From assembly GCF_007997215.1 (NCBI RefSeq), contig NZ_VORW01000005.1, positions 207,808 through 271,807 of the forward strand: a stretch of 64,000 nucleotides of DNA, given 5' to 3'. Position numbers and translations under genes: made by a program. Of the stretch, positions 56,656 to 64,000 are shown one piece after another (within the stretch, counting starts at the first letter, position 1; every line of letters starts with the position of its first letter). Under the pieces are notes generated by a model that was given only the letters and a program-made list of their open reading frames with translations, was not told the DNA's origin and ran no database searches. This DNA is from Algoriphagus aquimarinus. GTDB lineage: Bacteria > Bacteroidota > Bacteroidia > Cytophagales > Cyclobacteriaceae.

Positions 56656-58299
56656 CTACTTATTCCAGAAGTAAATCAAACTAGTCTGCGCTAGGAAAGA
56701 AGTCATGTTCTCTCCTTTCGGGAAGTCAGGCGTACTTGCTGGATCCAGTTGCCATTGATAGTTTCTGGCATGGATAAACTGAAGCTTGGAACTAACTAAC
56801 AGGTTACCGAATTTTTTATCGTAAAGGAAGCCTAGAGATAAGTCGATCCAGGGCTTTCGTTCCGTATTCTGTAGTTGGGCTTTGTAATAAAAGTCCTGAT
56901 TATTAGCCAATCGTTCAAACAGAATCCCAATTTTGTCTAAGCCTTCGACGAGGGAGAACTCAAGTGTCTGCACATTAGTACCCACTCCTATCCCTACTCC
57001 AAGGGGCTGACCGTTTTGGACAAAGCCTCTAGCTATTCCATGGGTATGCCAAGTTGATTCTCCTCCTAAACCTCCATATCGAATATATCTATTTACAGAT
57101 TCTTGTTGCTGGGTCATTTCTCCACGAACTTGAAGCATTTTATTTAAAAGAGGCACATCAAATAACTGTACAAAACCTAAAATATATGCTCTAGCATGTT
57201 CGGGACTAAGTGTAAATTCCCGCCAGTTTTTTGCATGATCTCTACGTCCAAATTCAAAATACATTTCGCTTTTGGATTTAGGCATTACTAAGCGTCCAAA
57301 AATCGATATTTGCTGGTCCTGACCATTGGCATCCTTATCAAAACCATAGGCATCTTTTGTAACACCCGAAAAAACAGGGAGATACGTTAACAGCCCAGAG
57401 TCCATTGATTCACTGTATTGTTGGAAAGTTCTGGTAAAGCCTACATATAAACCAGGAACCCATTTTGGATTATAGGATAGCATTAAGGCGTTTAGAAATC
57501 TCCAGTCCCCAGAAAATGGCTTAAAATATTGAGAATTCAACTCAGGATACTGAGATCCAGCAAATCCTGAGTTTTGAAGCTTGCCAAAGATCAGCTGAGT
57601 TTCAAAGCTTCCTAAAAATGTTTTCGCTGGCTTTGTAGTATTTAAAGTCAAATGAGGAAATCCTTGAGCGTTATTTGAAAAGGTCAGAGCGTTAAATTGG
57701 CCTGGACCCCACCAGATATTTTGAGTGGCGGCTCCAATTTCAAATGCTCCATATTGAAAAGTAAGCTTGGACTGCCCCCACCAAGGATTCACCAAAGTAC
57801 CGTTACCAAAGCGCTCAGGAAAATCACCTCTATTAAAGTAATAGAATTTATCCCTAATTTCCGAATTCGAAAAATTGTCCAGCCCGGTTCTATAACCTTT
57901 GTTTTGAGCAATAACCAGTTCAGGCCTAAAAGTAAGGTTGATGAATCTATACTTTACCTCAACACCACCCGAAAAATAGGTCTGAAAACCGGGATTTGGT
58001 ATCATCCCATTATCTCCCCATCCATAAGGTCTTTTGGAGGTGAGACGAGTAGTGTTAATTACCGGGCTGAGTTTGATGGACACTTCACTATCGCTAATAC
58101 TCTCCAAAAACGGATAAAGACTGTTATCAGCTAAAACAGGTCTTAATAAAATGGACGTAGATTTATGTAAAGTGTCGACTAACTGACTTCGCCTAAGATT
58201 TTCTTCTAAAACAGGGAAGTTGGCTGGTATAGATTGGGCTAATGCCGATCTGCCAATAACTACATTAAAAAGAAATAAAAGAATAAGAATCTGTTTCAA
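56656..58299 (-). CDS. Wzi-like capsule assembly outer-membrane protein
   Basis: 547 residues. The signal peptide is KQILILLFLFNVVIGRSALAQ, and the mature part is a series of beta strands rich in aromatic residues, matching the capsule assembly Wzi family (WGDNGMIPNPGFQTYFSGG, then NIWWGPGQFNALTFSNN, which is very characteristic). Predicted outer-membrane barrel that attaches or retains surface polysaccharide. The start is TTG at 58299, overlapping the TGA of the upstream glycosyltransferase as TTGA; there is no in-frame ATG before the mature domain. Confidence 0.85.
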   Translation of the reverse strand: MKQILILLFLFNVVIGRSALAQSIPANFPVLEENLRRSQLVDTLHKSTSILLRPVLADNSLYPFLESISDSEVSIKLSPVINTTRLTSKRPYGWGDNGMIPNPGFQTYFSGGVEVKYRFINLTFRPELVIAQNKGYRTGLDNFSNSEIRDKFYYFNRGDFPERFGNGTLVNPWWGQSKLTFQYGAFEIGAATQNIWWGPGQFNALTFSNNAQGFPHLTLNTTKPAKTFLGSFETQLIFGKLQNSGFAGSQYPELNSQYFKPFSGDWRFLNALMLSYNPKWVPGLYVGFTRTFQQYSESMDSGLLTYLPVFSGVTKDAYGFDKDANGQDQQISIFGRLVMPKSKSEMYFEFGRRDHAKNWREFTLSPEHARAYILGFVQLFDVPLLNKMLQVRGEMTQQQESVNRYIRYGGLGGESTWHTHGIARGFVQNGQPLGVGIGVGTNVQTLEFSLVEGLDKIGILFERLANNQDFYYKAQLQNTERKPWIDLSLGFLYDKKFGNLLVSSKLQFIHARNYQWQLDPASTPDFPKGENMTSFLAQTSLIYFWNK

Positions 58300-59051
58300 A
58301 ATAGTCTAGGGAAAAATTCAAATACTTTTTTAAAATATCTGGAATACAGCCAAAAATAATTAGTTTTTAACCCATTTTCTTGACAAGCCCGTAAATCTTC
58401 CTGATTTATTATAATATTACTCATCCAGGATTTTGTACTTACACCGCCCGTTCTCATTTTCATTAGAGGAATAGGGAGATAGTGTGAACTTAGTCTATTC
58501 TTATATAAGAATCGAACTAAAAGCTCGAAATCAGCCGTGATTTTATAGTCAGTTTTATAATACCCAAATTTCTCGAAGTTTTTCCTGTAGGTGAAAAAAG
58601 TAGGATGAGCTGGCATTATTCCTTTTTTAAATTTAGAAAGTGCAAATCTTTTTGAACTATAATAACGAACTGTTTTTTCAAGATTTGAAGGGTCTACAAA
58701 TTCTACATCTGCATACACCGCATCTTTTCCAGAAGAATGAAAAGCCTCTACAATCTTAGAAATCGCATCCGATCTGTGATAAAAATCGTCTGAATTTATT
58801 ATTCCAACCACATCACCCGTAGCTATTTTTATTCCTTTATTCATGGCATCGTAGAGCCCCTTGTCAGGTTCGGATATCCAGGAGGATACCACATCCAGAT
58901 TGGCACGGATAATATCCTGAGTCCTGTCTTTGGAATTTCCGTCAATGATGATGTATTCGATCTTCGGATAATCCTGAATGGCCAGGCTATCAATAGTATC
59001 CTGAAGAGTAGAATCGGAATTATAGGTTACTGTGATGATACTTACTTTCAT
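58296..59051 (-). CDS. family 2 glycosyltransferase
   Basis: 251 residues, GT-A fold. SIITVTYNSDSTLQDTI opens the nucleotide-binding half, the UDP-sugar Asp is in IDGNSKD, and INSDD is the DxD-type metal site. SEPDKGLYDAMNKGI is shared with the neighbouring fragment at 59052-59435. Full length for the single-domain cytoplasmic type that transfers sugars onto lipid-linked intermediates. Its ATG follows the neighbour's TAA without a gap and its TGA overlaps the Wzi start. Confidence 0.9.
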   Translation of the reverse strand: MKVSIITVTYNSDSTLQDTIDSLAIQDYPKIEYIIIDGNSKDRTQDIIRANLDVVSSWISEPDKGLYDAMNKGIKIATGDVVGIINSDDFYHRSDAISKIVEAFHSSGKDAVYADVEFVDPSNLEKTVRYYSSKRFALSKFKKGIMPAHPTFFTYRKNFEKFGYYKTDYKITADFELLVRFLYKNRLSSHYLPIPLMKMRTGGVSTKSWMSNIIINQEDLRACQENGLKTNYFWLYSRYFKKVFEFFPRLF

Positions 59052-59435
59052 TTAAGAAATTATTCGATCTCTAACTTTTAAAGCAGGGTTCCCTTGGTAT
59101 ATGGAATAGGCTTCCAGGTTTTTGACAGCAACTGATCCTACTGACAATACGGTATTGTTATAAAAAGTATCATCTGAATTCAATATGCCTATAATATCAC
59201 CAGTTGCCATTTCTATGCCTTTATTCATAGCATCATACAAACCTTTGTCTGGTTCTGAAACCCATTTGGTAATTACGGCTTCGTGTTTTTTGATAATAGC
59301 AACTGTATTGTCTTTTGAATTGCCATCTATTACAATGTATTCTATATTTTTATAAGTTTGTGCAGCCACCAACTGTATTGTTTTTTCAATGTTTGCAGTA
59401 CTGTTGTAAAAGACCGTGATTAGGGCGATTTTCAT
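59052..59435 (-). CDS. truncated GT2 glycosyltransferase fused to an acetyltransferase-like tail
   Basis: 127 residues, half the normal GT2 length. Residues 1 to about 95 are a good GT2 N-terminus (LITVFYNSTANIEKTI, IDGNSKD, NSDD). The last 30 residues read VGSVAVKNLEAYSIYQGNPALKVRDR, here described as VGSVAVKN then YSIYQGNPALKVRDR, which fits the end of a left-handed beta-helix (WcaF/CatB-like) acetyltransferase and not a GT2. The join is near base 59145. The likely history is an in-frame deletion joining a glycosyltransferase to a downstream acetyltransferase. It probably has no activity. The reading frame is clean and couples to both neighbours. Confidence 0.75.
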   Translation of the reverse strand: MKIALITVFYNSTANIEKTIQLVAAQTYKNIEYIVIDGNSKDNTVAIIKKHEAVITKWVSEPDKGLYDAMNKGIEMATGDIIGILNSDDTFYNNTVLSVGSVAVKNLEAYSIYQGNPALKVRDRIIS

Positions 59436-60691
59436 TTAGGTATAACTGTTTGTTTTTTTAAGAGTGCAGCGTCATTAATAATGCTTTTATATTGATCTTC
59501 AATAACAGAATAGGAAAAGTTATTAACTACGTGTTCTCTACCTTTCTTTCCTAATGCCTTGCGCTCAGTTGATGACATCATAAGTATAATTTTTAACTTG
59601 GCAGCTAAATCATCCGCACTATAGTTTTGAGCTAATAAACCTGTCGCACCATCAATAACAATATCCTTTAAGCCAGAACAGTCGAAAGATACTACAGGTG
59701 TCCCGCACGCCATGGATTCAGCCGCGACCTGACCAAAAGACTCAACCAAAGAAGGGACTACGACACAATCAATACTGGCATAAAGCAACGCTAGTTCAGC
59801 AGGATTTGCTATATGGCCTAGAGAATAAGTTTTAAAACCGAAACTTTCCTTTGTCCCTTTCCATTTACCACCGAAAATAACAATTTTTATTTTCTTTGAG
59901 TTTATCTCACTTATCGATTTGTGTAGAATTCGCAACGCCTCTTCTAACAAATGTGAACCTTTATAATAGCTAGCTTTGCCGCCGACAGCTCCATAACACA
60001 GAACAAAGTCATCAACAGACAACCCAAGTTTCCTTCGATATTTTTTTAGAAAATTGAAAGTAACAGGACAAAAAACATCAGTATCGATAGGATTCGGTAA
60101 TAAGCGAACATCTGCATTTCTTAATATCAAACTTCTCTTTGCGCGTTCCAACATCCAAGTGGAAGGAACAGTATAAATTAAATCTGATCTGTATGAGAGT
60201 TTTTTTAATTTAATCTTCCAAATAATATAATTCCAATGAATACCTAATGTTCCCTTTTTTAAAAAAAAATAACCATTAACAAAATCCAAATTTTCATCCT
60301 TAACATTATAACAATGTTCAGCACCACAATAAAGCCACTCATCATGCAATGTAATTATTGACCCCGCAGGGATTTTATCGAAATCAAAAACACTGAGAGT
60401 GTCGTTGTTAATCCAATGAATATGATGCAGCTTTTCAAGGTTCTTAAATGAATTTAAAACTGGACCATATGAAAACAAATTGAGTGAATGCTTTATCGGA
60501 TTACCATCGAATTGAAGTTTCAATAAAGCAAAGGAAATTAAACGCTTGAAGAACTGAAACCCTGAAGCACTATCTTGACATACAATCAATACTGATGAAC
60601 GTAATATATTTTCAGAAAGCGTTTTAAATTTTTTAGCAGCAAGACCAGCACCGCCACGCATGATGGAAAAAGAATAAAGATTTAATTTCAT
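59432..60691 (-). CDS. family 4 glycosyltransferase (glycosyltransferase group 1)
   Basis: 419 residues, GT-B fold. The N-terminal half begins with LNLYSFSIMRGGAG, and TLHDEWLYCGAEHCY at about 105-119 is typical of this subgroup. The C-terminal half has the donor-binding SLVESFGQVAAESMACGTPVV, written here as VESFGQVAAESMACGTPVV (E-x7-E site), then VIDGATGLL. Cytoplasmic, transfers a sugar from a nucleotide donor. Overlaps both neighbours by 4 bases. Confidence 0.9.
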   Translation of the reverse strand: MKLNLYSFSIMRGGAGLAAKKFKTLSENILRSSVLIVCQDSASGFQFFKRLISFALLKLQFDGNPIKHSLNLFSYGPVLNSFKNLEKLHHIHWINNDTLSVFDFDKIPAGSIITLHDEWLYCGAEHCYNVKDENLDFVNGYFFLKKGTLGIHWNYIIWKIKLKKLSYRSDLIYTVPSTWMLERAKRSLILRNADVRLLPNPIDTDVFCPVTFNFLKKYRRKLGLSVDDFVLCYGAVGGKASYYKGSHLLEEALRILHKSISEINSKKIKIVIFGGKWKGTKESFGFKTYSLGHIANPAELALLYASIDCVVVPSLVESFGQVAAESMACGTPVVSFDCSGLKDIVIDGATGLLAQNYSADDLAAKLKIILMMSSTERKALGKKGREHVVNNFSYSVIEDQYKSIINDAALLKKQTVIPK

Positions 60692-61881
60692 AAAAATCTA
60701 TTTGAATAGGTATTATAGATAAACATAGCTACGAAAAATAAGAATAGACTAGGTGAAAAATAACCAACTCCACGTACAAAAAACTCAACAAATAAGGGAT
60801 ATATAAAAACTAAAGAGAAAAGATAAAAATTTGGAACAAAAATCCGGCTATTCATTACCCTTCTTAACTTTAGGAAAGTCTTTATAAATACAAATAAATA
60901 ACCAAAAATTGCAAATATTCCAAACACACCAAATTCAGCCACTATTTTGGCCGCTAAAAAACCACCATCAAGACGATTTACTTCCCCTCCTTGGGATCCT
61001 AAAACATGAGCTATTTGATAACTAATCTGGCTTGGCGCTTGGGAACCTAACATTTGAAAGCCCAAGCCAAGACCATTTGTGTTTTTTAGAGCTAACCATG
61101 CATCTGTAAGCCCCTGTAAATATACAAGTGAAGTTAGATTGGTAGAATCAACGCTTAATATTAAACGTGAGTTAAAATAATCATTAGTAAGGAAATAGTA
61201 AAGAGTACCTAAGAAAAACGGAATGAAAATTAATACTGAAAAAAAGGAAAACCTCACAAAAAGCAGTAAAACCAGAAAAATATAGATCAACAAGGTAGAT
61301 GATTCAATAAAAATTGACAATAAAAAAACTATGAATATCAGCAAAAACCTAATGGAATTACTTTTAAGAAAAATAACTGTTAATATAAAAAAAGGACCAA
61401 AAAACAATGCGAAATGACTTGGTTCTCCAAATGGAAAAACGCCTTTCTCCCTATTATACAAAAGTTTGGATAGGGTTGAATCAGTTACAATAGCGAAAAA
61501 TCCAAAAAAAATTAAAAGACCAGTTAAGTAATAAATCATTTTTCTGTCAAAAAGATTGTCCGTAACAAGGATTTTGGAGAAAAAATAAGCAACTGATACA
61601 ATAATAAATAAAAGAATTAAACTATAATAAGACTTTAGCTCCCAAAACCCTACGAGAATATGTTGAAAAACACCATAAATGAACACTATTGCAAAAGTAG
61701 ATAAAATTACTTTATTTGATTTAAAGAGCCATTCCAATTTAGTTAAATAAGTCACTATTATAAATCCTAAAGATATTAAAAGTCCCAAAGCCATTGACGT
61801 TGCATTAAGATACTGGCCTGCTAATGGTGGAGAAATACCTAATAAAAGCAAAATTAAAAAATTAAGATACTTTTTATTCAT
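60688..61881 (-). CDS. O-antigen polymerase/ligase-like membrane protein (Wzy candidate)
   Basis: 397 residues, about 10-11 transmembrane helices with one longer extracytoplasmic loop (about residues 235-300, containing LTDAWLALKNTNGLGLGF). That layout fits Wzy polymerases and O-antigen ligases, which are poorly conserved in sequence. The position among glycosyltransferases supports polymerisation of repeat units at the periplasmic face. The sequence is very rich in Phe, Ile and Leu and in A+T. Overlaps the GT4 gene downstream by 4 bases. Confidence 0.75.
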   Translation of the reverse strand: MNKKYLNFLILLLLGISPPLAGQYLNATSMALGLLISLGFIIVTYLTKLEWLFKSNKVILSTFAIVFIYGVFQHILVGFWELKSYYSLILLFIIVSVAYFFSKILVTDNLFDRKMIYYLTGLLIFFGFFAIVTDSTLSKLLYNREKGVFPFGEPSHFALFFGPFFILTVIFLKSNSIRFLLIFIVFLLSIFIESSTLLIYIFLVLLLFVRFSFFSVLIFIPFFLGTLYYFLTNDYFNSRLILSVDSTNLTSLVYLQGLTDAWLALKNTNGLGLGFQMLGSQAPSQISYQIAHVLGSQGGEVNRLDGGFLAAKIVAEFGVFGIFAIFGYLFVFIKTFLKLRRVMNSRIFVPNFYLFSLVFIYPLFVEFFVRGVGYFSPSLFLFFVAMFIYNTYSNRFL

Positions 61882-61882
61882 A

Positions 61883-62920
61883 TTAATTTTTTAAAAAATA
61901 AACTTTGACTTGAGTTTCGTCTTTTTCATCAATGAAGTTTTTATCTATTGACAAGTTAAAAGATTCTGAATCTTCCATAAAGTCAATAAGTAAAGAATTA
62001 AGTTTATCTTTTAGGTTATTGATTGGTAATATAAAGCCATTAACACCATCATTAATAAGTTCAGAAGCACCACAAGTATCACTTAGTATAACAGGAACAC
62101 CAAAATATAAGGCCTCTTCAACAACCAAGCCCCAAGTTTCTGATTTACTGAGTAAAAGCAGAAAATCTACATTATTAAAAACTCCTTGCAATTGAGAATT
62201 GGCAATCGAACCCATAAAGCTAATATTATTTCCGGCTATACTTTTTAAATAGTTTTCTTGAGGACCAGAACCATAAATTTGTAATTCAATATCAGGTTGA
62301 TTATTAAATACAAGAATTGTATCCGATAAATTTTTTTCTGGTGATAATCGACCAATAAAAACAAAGCGTTTATGAAATTCTTTATATACTTTTTTATTTA
62401 AAAGAGGCTTATTAATAATGCCAACTCCGTATGTTAAAGACACTTTACCCCGATAGTTTAAATTGTGAATTAACTTTGCATGCATTTTCCCAGATGCAAA
62501 TACATGGCTAATTCTGTTCAAGAATAATTTCTTAATATAACCTTTAACACCGCTTATAATACTTTCATTAATTGTTGACTCTAATGCCAAACAATTTTTT
62601 CGTTTTTTCACCATAAAAACGGAAACCCAAAATTCTGGCAAATCCCACCCAGAAATAATAATTTTTTTAAAGGACAATAATCTAATTTTATTAACTAATT
62701 TAAAAATGCTTTTAATTTTGTTGCGGTGCTCAAAATTACCATAATTGATACACTCATAATCGAAAACAGCATTATGGAGACCTGTAAAGTCTATAGATCT
62801 TTTTTGTCCTGTATTATCCGACACAAACAATACAAATATCTTTCTTTCCTTTGAAATTTCATTGTATAAGTTTATTTTGTAAAAAACAGGTATGTGTGTT
62901 ACAATCAAATAATCTATCAT
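61883..62920 (-). CDS. family 4 glycosyltransferase
   Basis: 345 residues from ATG 62920 (MIDYLIVTHIPVFYKINLY). An in-frame ATG at 62977 would add 19 residues and overlap the previous gene by 44 bases, so the inner start is preferred. The GT-B C-terminal half contains FVFIGRLSPEKNLSD, then SKSETWGLVVEEALYFG, the E-x7-E donor site, and INDGVNGFI. Low GC content, like its neighbours. The stop lies 1 base before the Wzy-like start. Confidence 0.85.
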   Translation of the reverse strand: MIDYLIVTHIPVFYKINLYNEISKERKIFVLFVSDNTGQKRSIDFTGLHNAVFDYECINYGNFEHRNKIKSIFKLVNKIRLLSFKKIIISGWDLPEFWVSVFMVKKRKNCLALESTINESIISGVKGYIKKLFLNRISHVFASGKMHAKLIHNLNYRGKVSLTYGVGIINKPLLNKKVYKEFHKRFVFIGRLSPEKNLSDTILVFNNQPDIELQIYGSGPQENYLKSIAGNNISFMGSIANSQLQGVFNNVDFLLLLSKSETWGLVVEEALYFGVPVILSDTCGASELINDGVNGFILPINNLKDKLNSLLIDFMEDSESFNLSIDKNFIDEKDETQVKVYFLKN

Positions 62921-62933
62921 TTTAAATCCTTTT

Positions 62934-63896
62934 TTAAGTCGATAAAATATTATAACATTTTTGAATAACCCGATCATACAACAAAAAAAACGAATAAAAA
63001 GATGGTTTAAAACACTTCAATGTATTATTTTTAATATCATAAACTTCTTTATTAGCAATCGTTGTGTTTTTATCACCAAAAGACTCTCCGTGTTTACGGA
63101 ATTTTGCTATGTAAAAATTATTTTTATGTACAATTTTTGACTCAAGCACAATTCGACCTATAAAGTCATAATCACTTGCAATTTTATATTTAATATTAAG
63201 CAATCCTGTTCTCTTCATAATATTACTTGTCCAAAAAAAAGTTGGCTGAGTAAAAGGCATTCCCAATGTTAAAAGATAACGATTTTTAAAATTTAAAGGA
63301 TGTTTGTAATATAAATGGCCACCTTTGGTATTTATATATTCACTAGAGCCATAACAACAATCAAAATATCTGGATTTGAAATTCATAACAATTTTCATGA
63401 TTACATCTTTAGAATAAAATAAATCATCCGAATTACAAAAATTTATTAAATCTCCCTGAGCACAAACAAAGGCCTTATTAATACCATCATACATCCCTCC
63501 ATCCTTCTCACTCACCCAATAATCTATCATGTTTTCATATTGTCGGATAATATTAAGAGAACTATCAGTTGAACCACCGTCTATAATAATGTATTCAACA
63601 TTATCGTAGGTTTGGTTAATAACGCTTTGGATAGTTTCTTCAAGAAATTTTTCGCCGTTATAGACTACGGTGACGATGGTAATCAAGGGCTTGTCTATAT
63701 ATGATTGCTTAAAACATCCTTGAGTACGTAGGCCGCCTTCTCCTTGCCGATCTTTGTCTTCCCTTAAAAATAATATTGTTTCGAATTTATCATCGGGGTT
63801 TCTAGATTGCTTTATTTGTTTCAGGATAGCCGATTGGTCATTTACCAATAATCTGGTTGTGCTAAAGTTTTGGTTTAAACAGGTTGGTTCAATCAT
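62934..63896 (-). CDS. family 2 glycosyltransferase with N-terminal extension
   Basis: 320 residues. The GT-A core starts only at about residue 69 (PLITIVTVVYNGEKFLEET), with DGGSTDSS and CNSDD as nucleotide and metal sites, and WVSEKDGGMYDGINKAF. The first 68 residues (including NPDDKFETILFL and GEGGLRTQG) are a separate, mostly charged extension with no known fold; no other start codon precedes the core. First gene of the visible run; the locus continues off the right edge. Confidence 0.87.
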   Translation of the reverse strand: MIEPTCLNQNFSTTRLLVNDQSAILKQIKQSRNPDDKFETILFLREDKDRQGEGGLRTQGCFKQSYIDKPLITIVTVVYNGEKFLEETIQSVINQTYDNVEYIIIDGGSTDSSLNIIRQYENMIDYWVSEKDGGMYDGINKAFVCAQGDLINFCNSDDLFYSKDVIMKIVMNFKSRYFDCCYGSSEYINTKGGHLYYKHPLNFKNRYLLTLGMPFTQPTFFWTSNIMKRTGLLNIKYKIASDYDFIGRIVLESKIVHKNNFYIAKFRKHGESFGDKNTTIANKEVYDIKNNTLKCFKPSFYSFFLLYDRVIQKCYNILST

Positions 63897-64000
63897 TAAT
63901 TAATCTTTTTATTAGTAGGATTTTGTCGTATAATTTTCATTCTTCTTTTTTGTAATTTTTGAATGCTTATTAGATACTTGATTCCATATATATATATATA
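63897..64000. other. AT-rich edge with a terminal TA dinucleotide run
   Basis: The last 104 bases contain no complete gene and end in a run of at least six TA units at the window edge. Its true length cannot be seen. Confidence 0.5.

Noticed and set aside
59052..59435. Simple frameshift as the cause of the short GT2
   Set aside because: The tail after the break does not continue the GT2 in another frame; it resembles a different protein family, and the next gene is a complete GT2.

Overview
The window comes from a chromosome of the phylum Bacteroidota, most likely the order Cytophagales (Cyclobacteriaceae / Algoriphagus-like). This placement is inferred, not searched. It rests on lipoproteins with N-terminal Cys lipoboxes and six-bladed propellers, a type IX secretion sorting domain on a giant adhesin, SprB-type repeats, DUF3078/DUF202/DUF4136 proteins, a GlsA/GlsB-like aminolipid pair, TAnnTTTG-type -7 promoter boxes, and the near absence of Shine-Dalgarno sequences. 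I see no transposase, integrase, prophage or CRISPR array.

Layout. 1-9 kb: a lipoprotein, a compact ergothioneine-type pair (egtD, egtB) behind a zinc deacylase, murB facing a dCMP deaminase, and an HTH regulator followed by an exported formylglycine-generating-enzyme homologue. 9-24 kb: riboflavin synthase, pcm, a hotdog thioesterase, a two-gene secreted operon (propeller-cupredoxin protein plus DUF1080/PA14 protein), a DUF202-SLC13-DUF3185-ppx run, and polyphosphate kinase and gyrB on the opposite strand. 24-35 kb: lipid and intermediary metabolism, with a CoA-binding protein, GlsB-like and GlsA-like acyltransferases, an rRNA-type methyltransferase, a class III aminotransferase, a SulP transporter, a propeller lipoprotein, an MBL-patatin-PlsC operon and accA. 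35.4-35.8 kb: two identical tRNA-Asp genes flank a decayed third copy. 36-50.5 kb: a 1448-residue hybrid sensor kinase, galE, a T9SS-sorted adhesin, an ABC-F ATPase with one dead half, rlmI, a small membrane protein and an FAD oxidoreductase.

51-64 kb is a surface-polysaccharide locus transcribed entirely on the minus strand and running off the right edge. It holds a bacillosamine-type module (4,6-dehydratase, aminotransferase, PglC-like phosphoglycosyltransferase), a WecA-like transferase, a Wzi-like outer-membrane protein, several GT2 and GT4 glycosyltransferases, a Wzy-like polymerase, and one short ORF that looks like a glycosyltransferase fused to the tail of a lost acetyltransferase. 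The outer part of the locus is visibly richer in A+T, as expected of an exchanged region.

No single wholly new multi-gene system stands out. The items most worth a second look are the asymmetric ABC-F ATPase, the GT2/acetyltransferase chimera, the propeller-cupredoxin/DUF1080 operon, the compact ergothioneine pair, the exported FGE with an intact cysteine pair, the tRNA-Asp relic, and a seven-unit 11-bp array at the inner edge of the polysaccharide locus. Several start codons were moved inward from the longest possible ORF on the basis of family starts or promoter position; the evidence fields say where.
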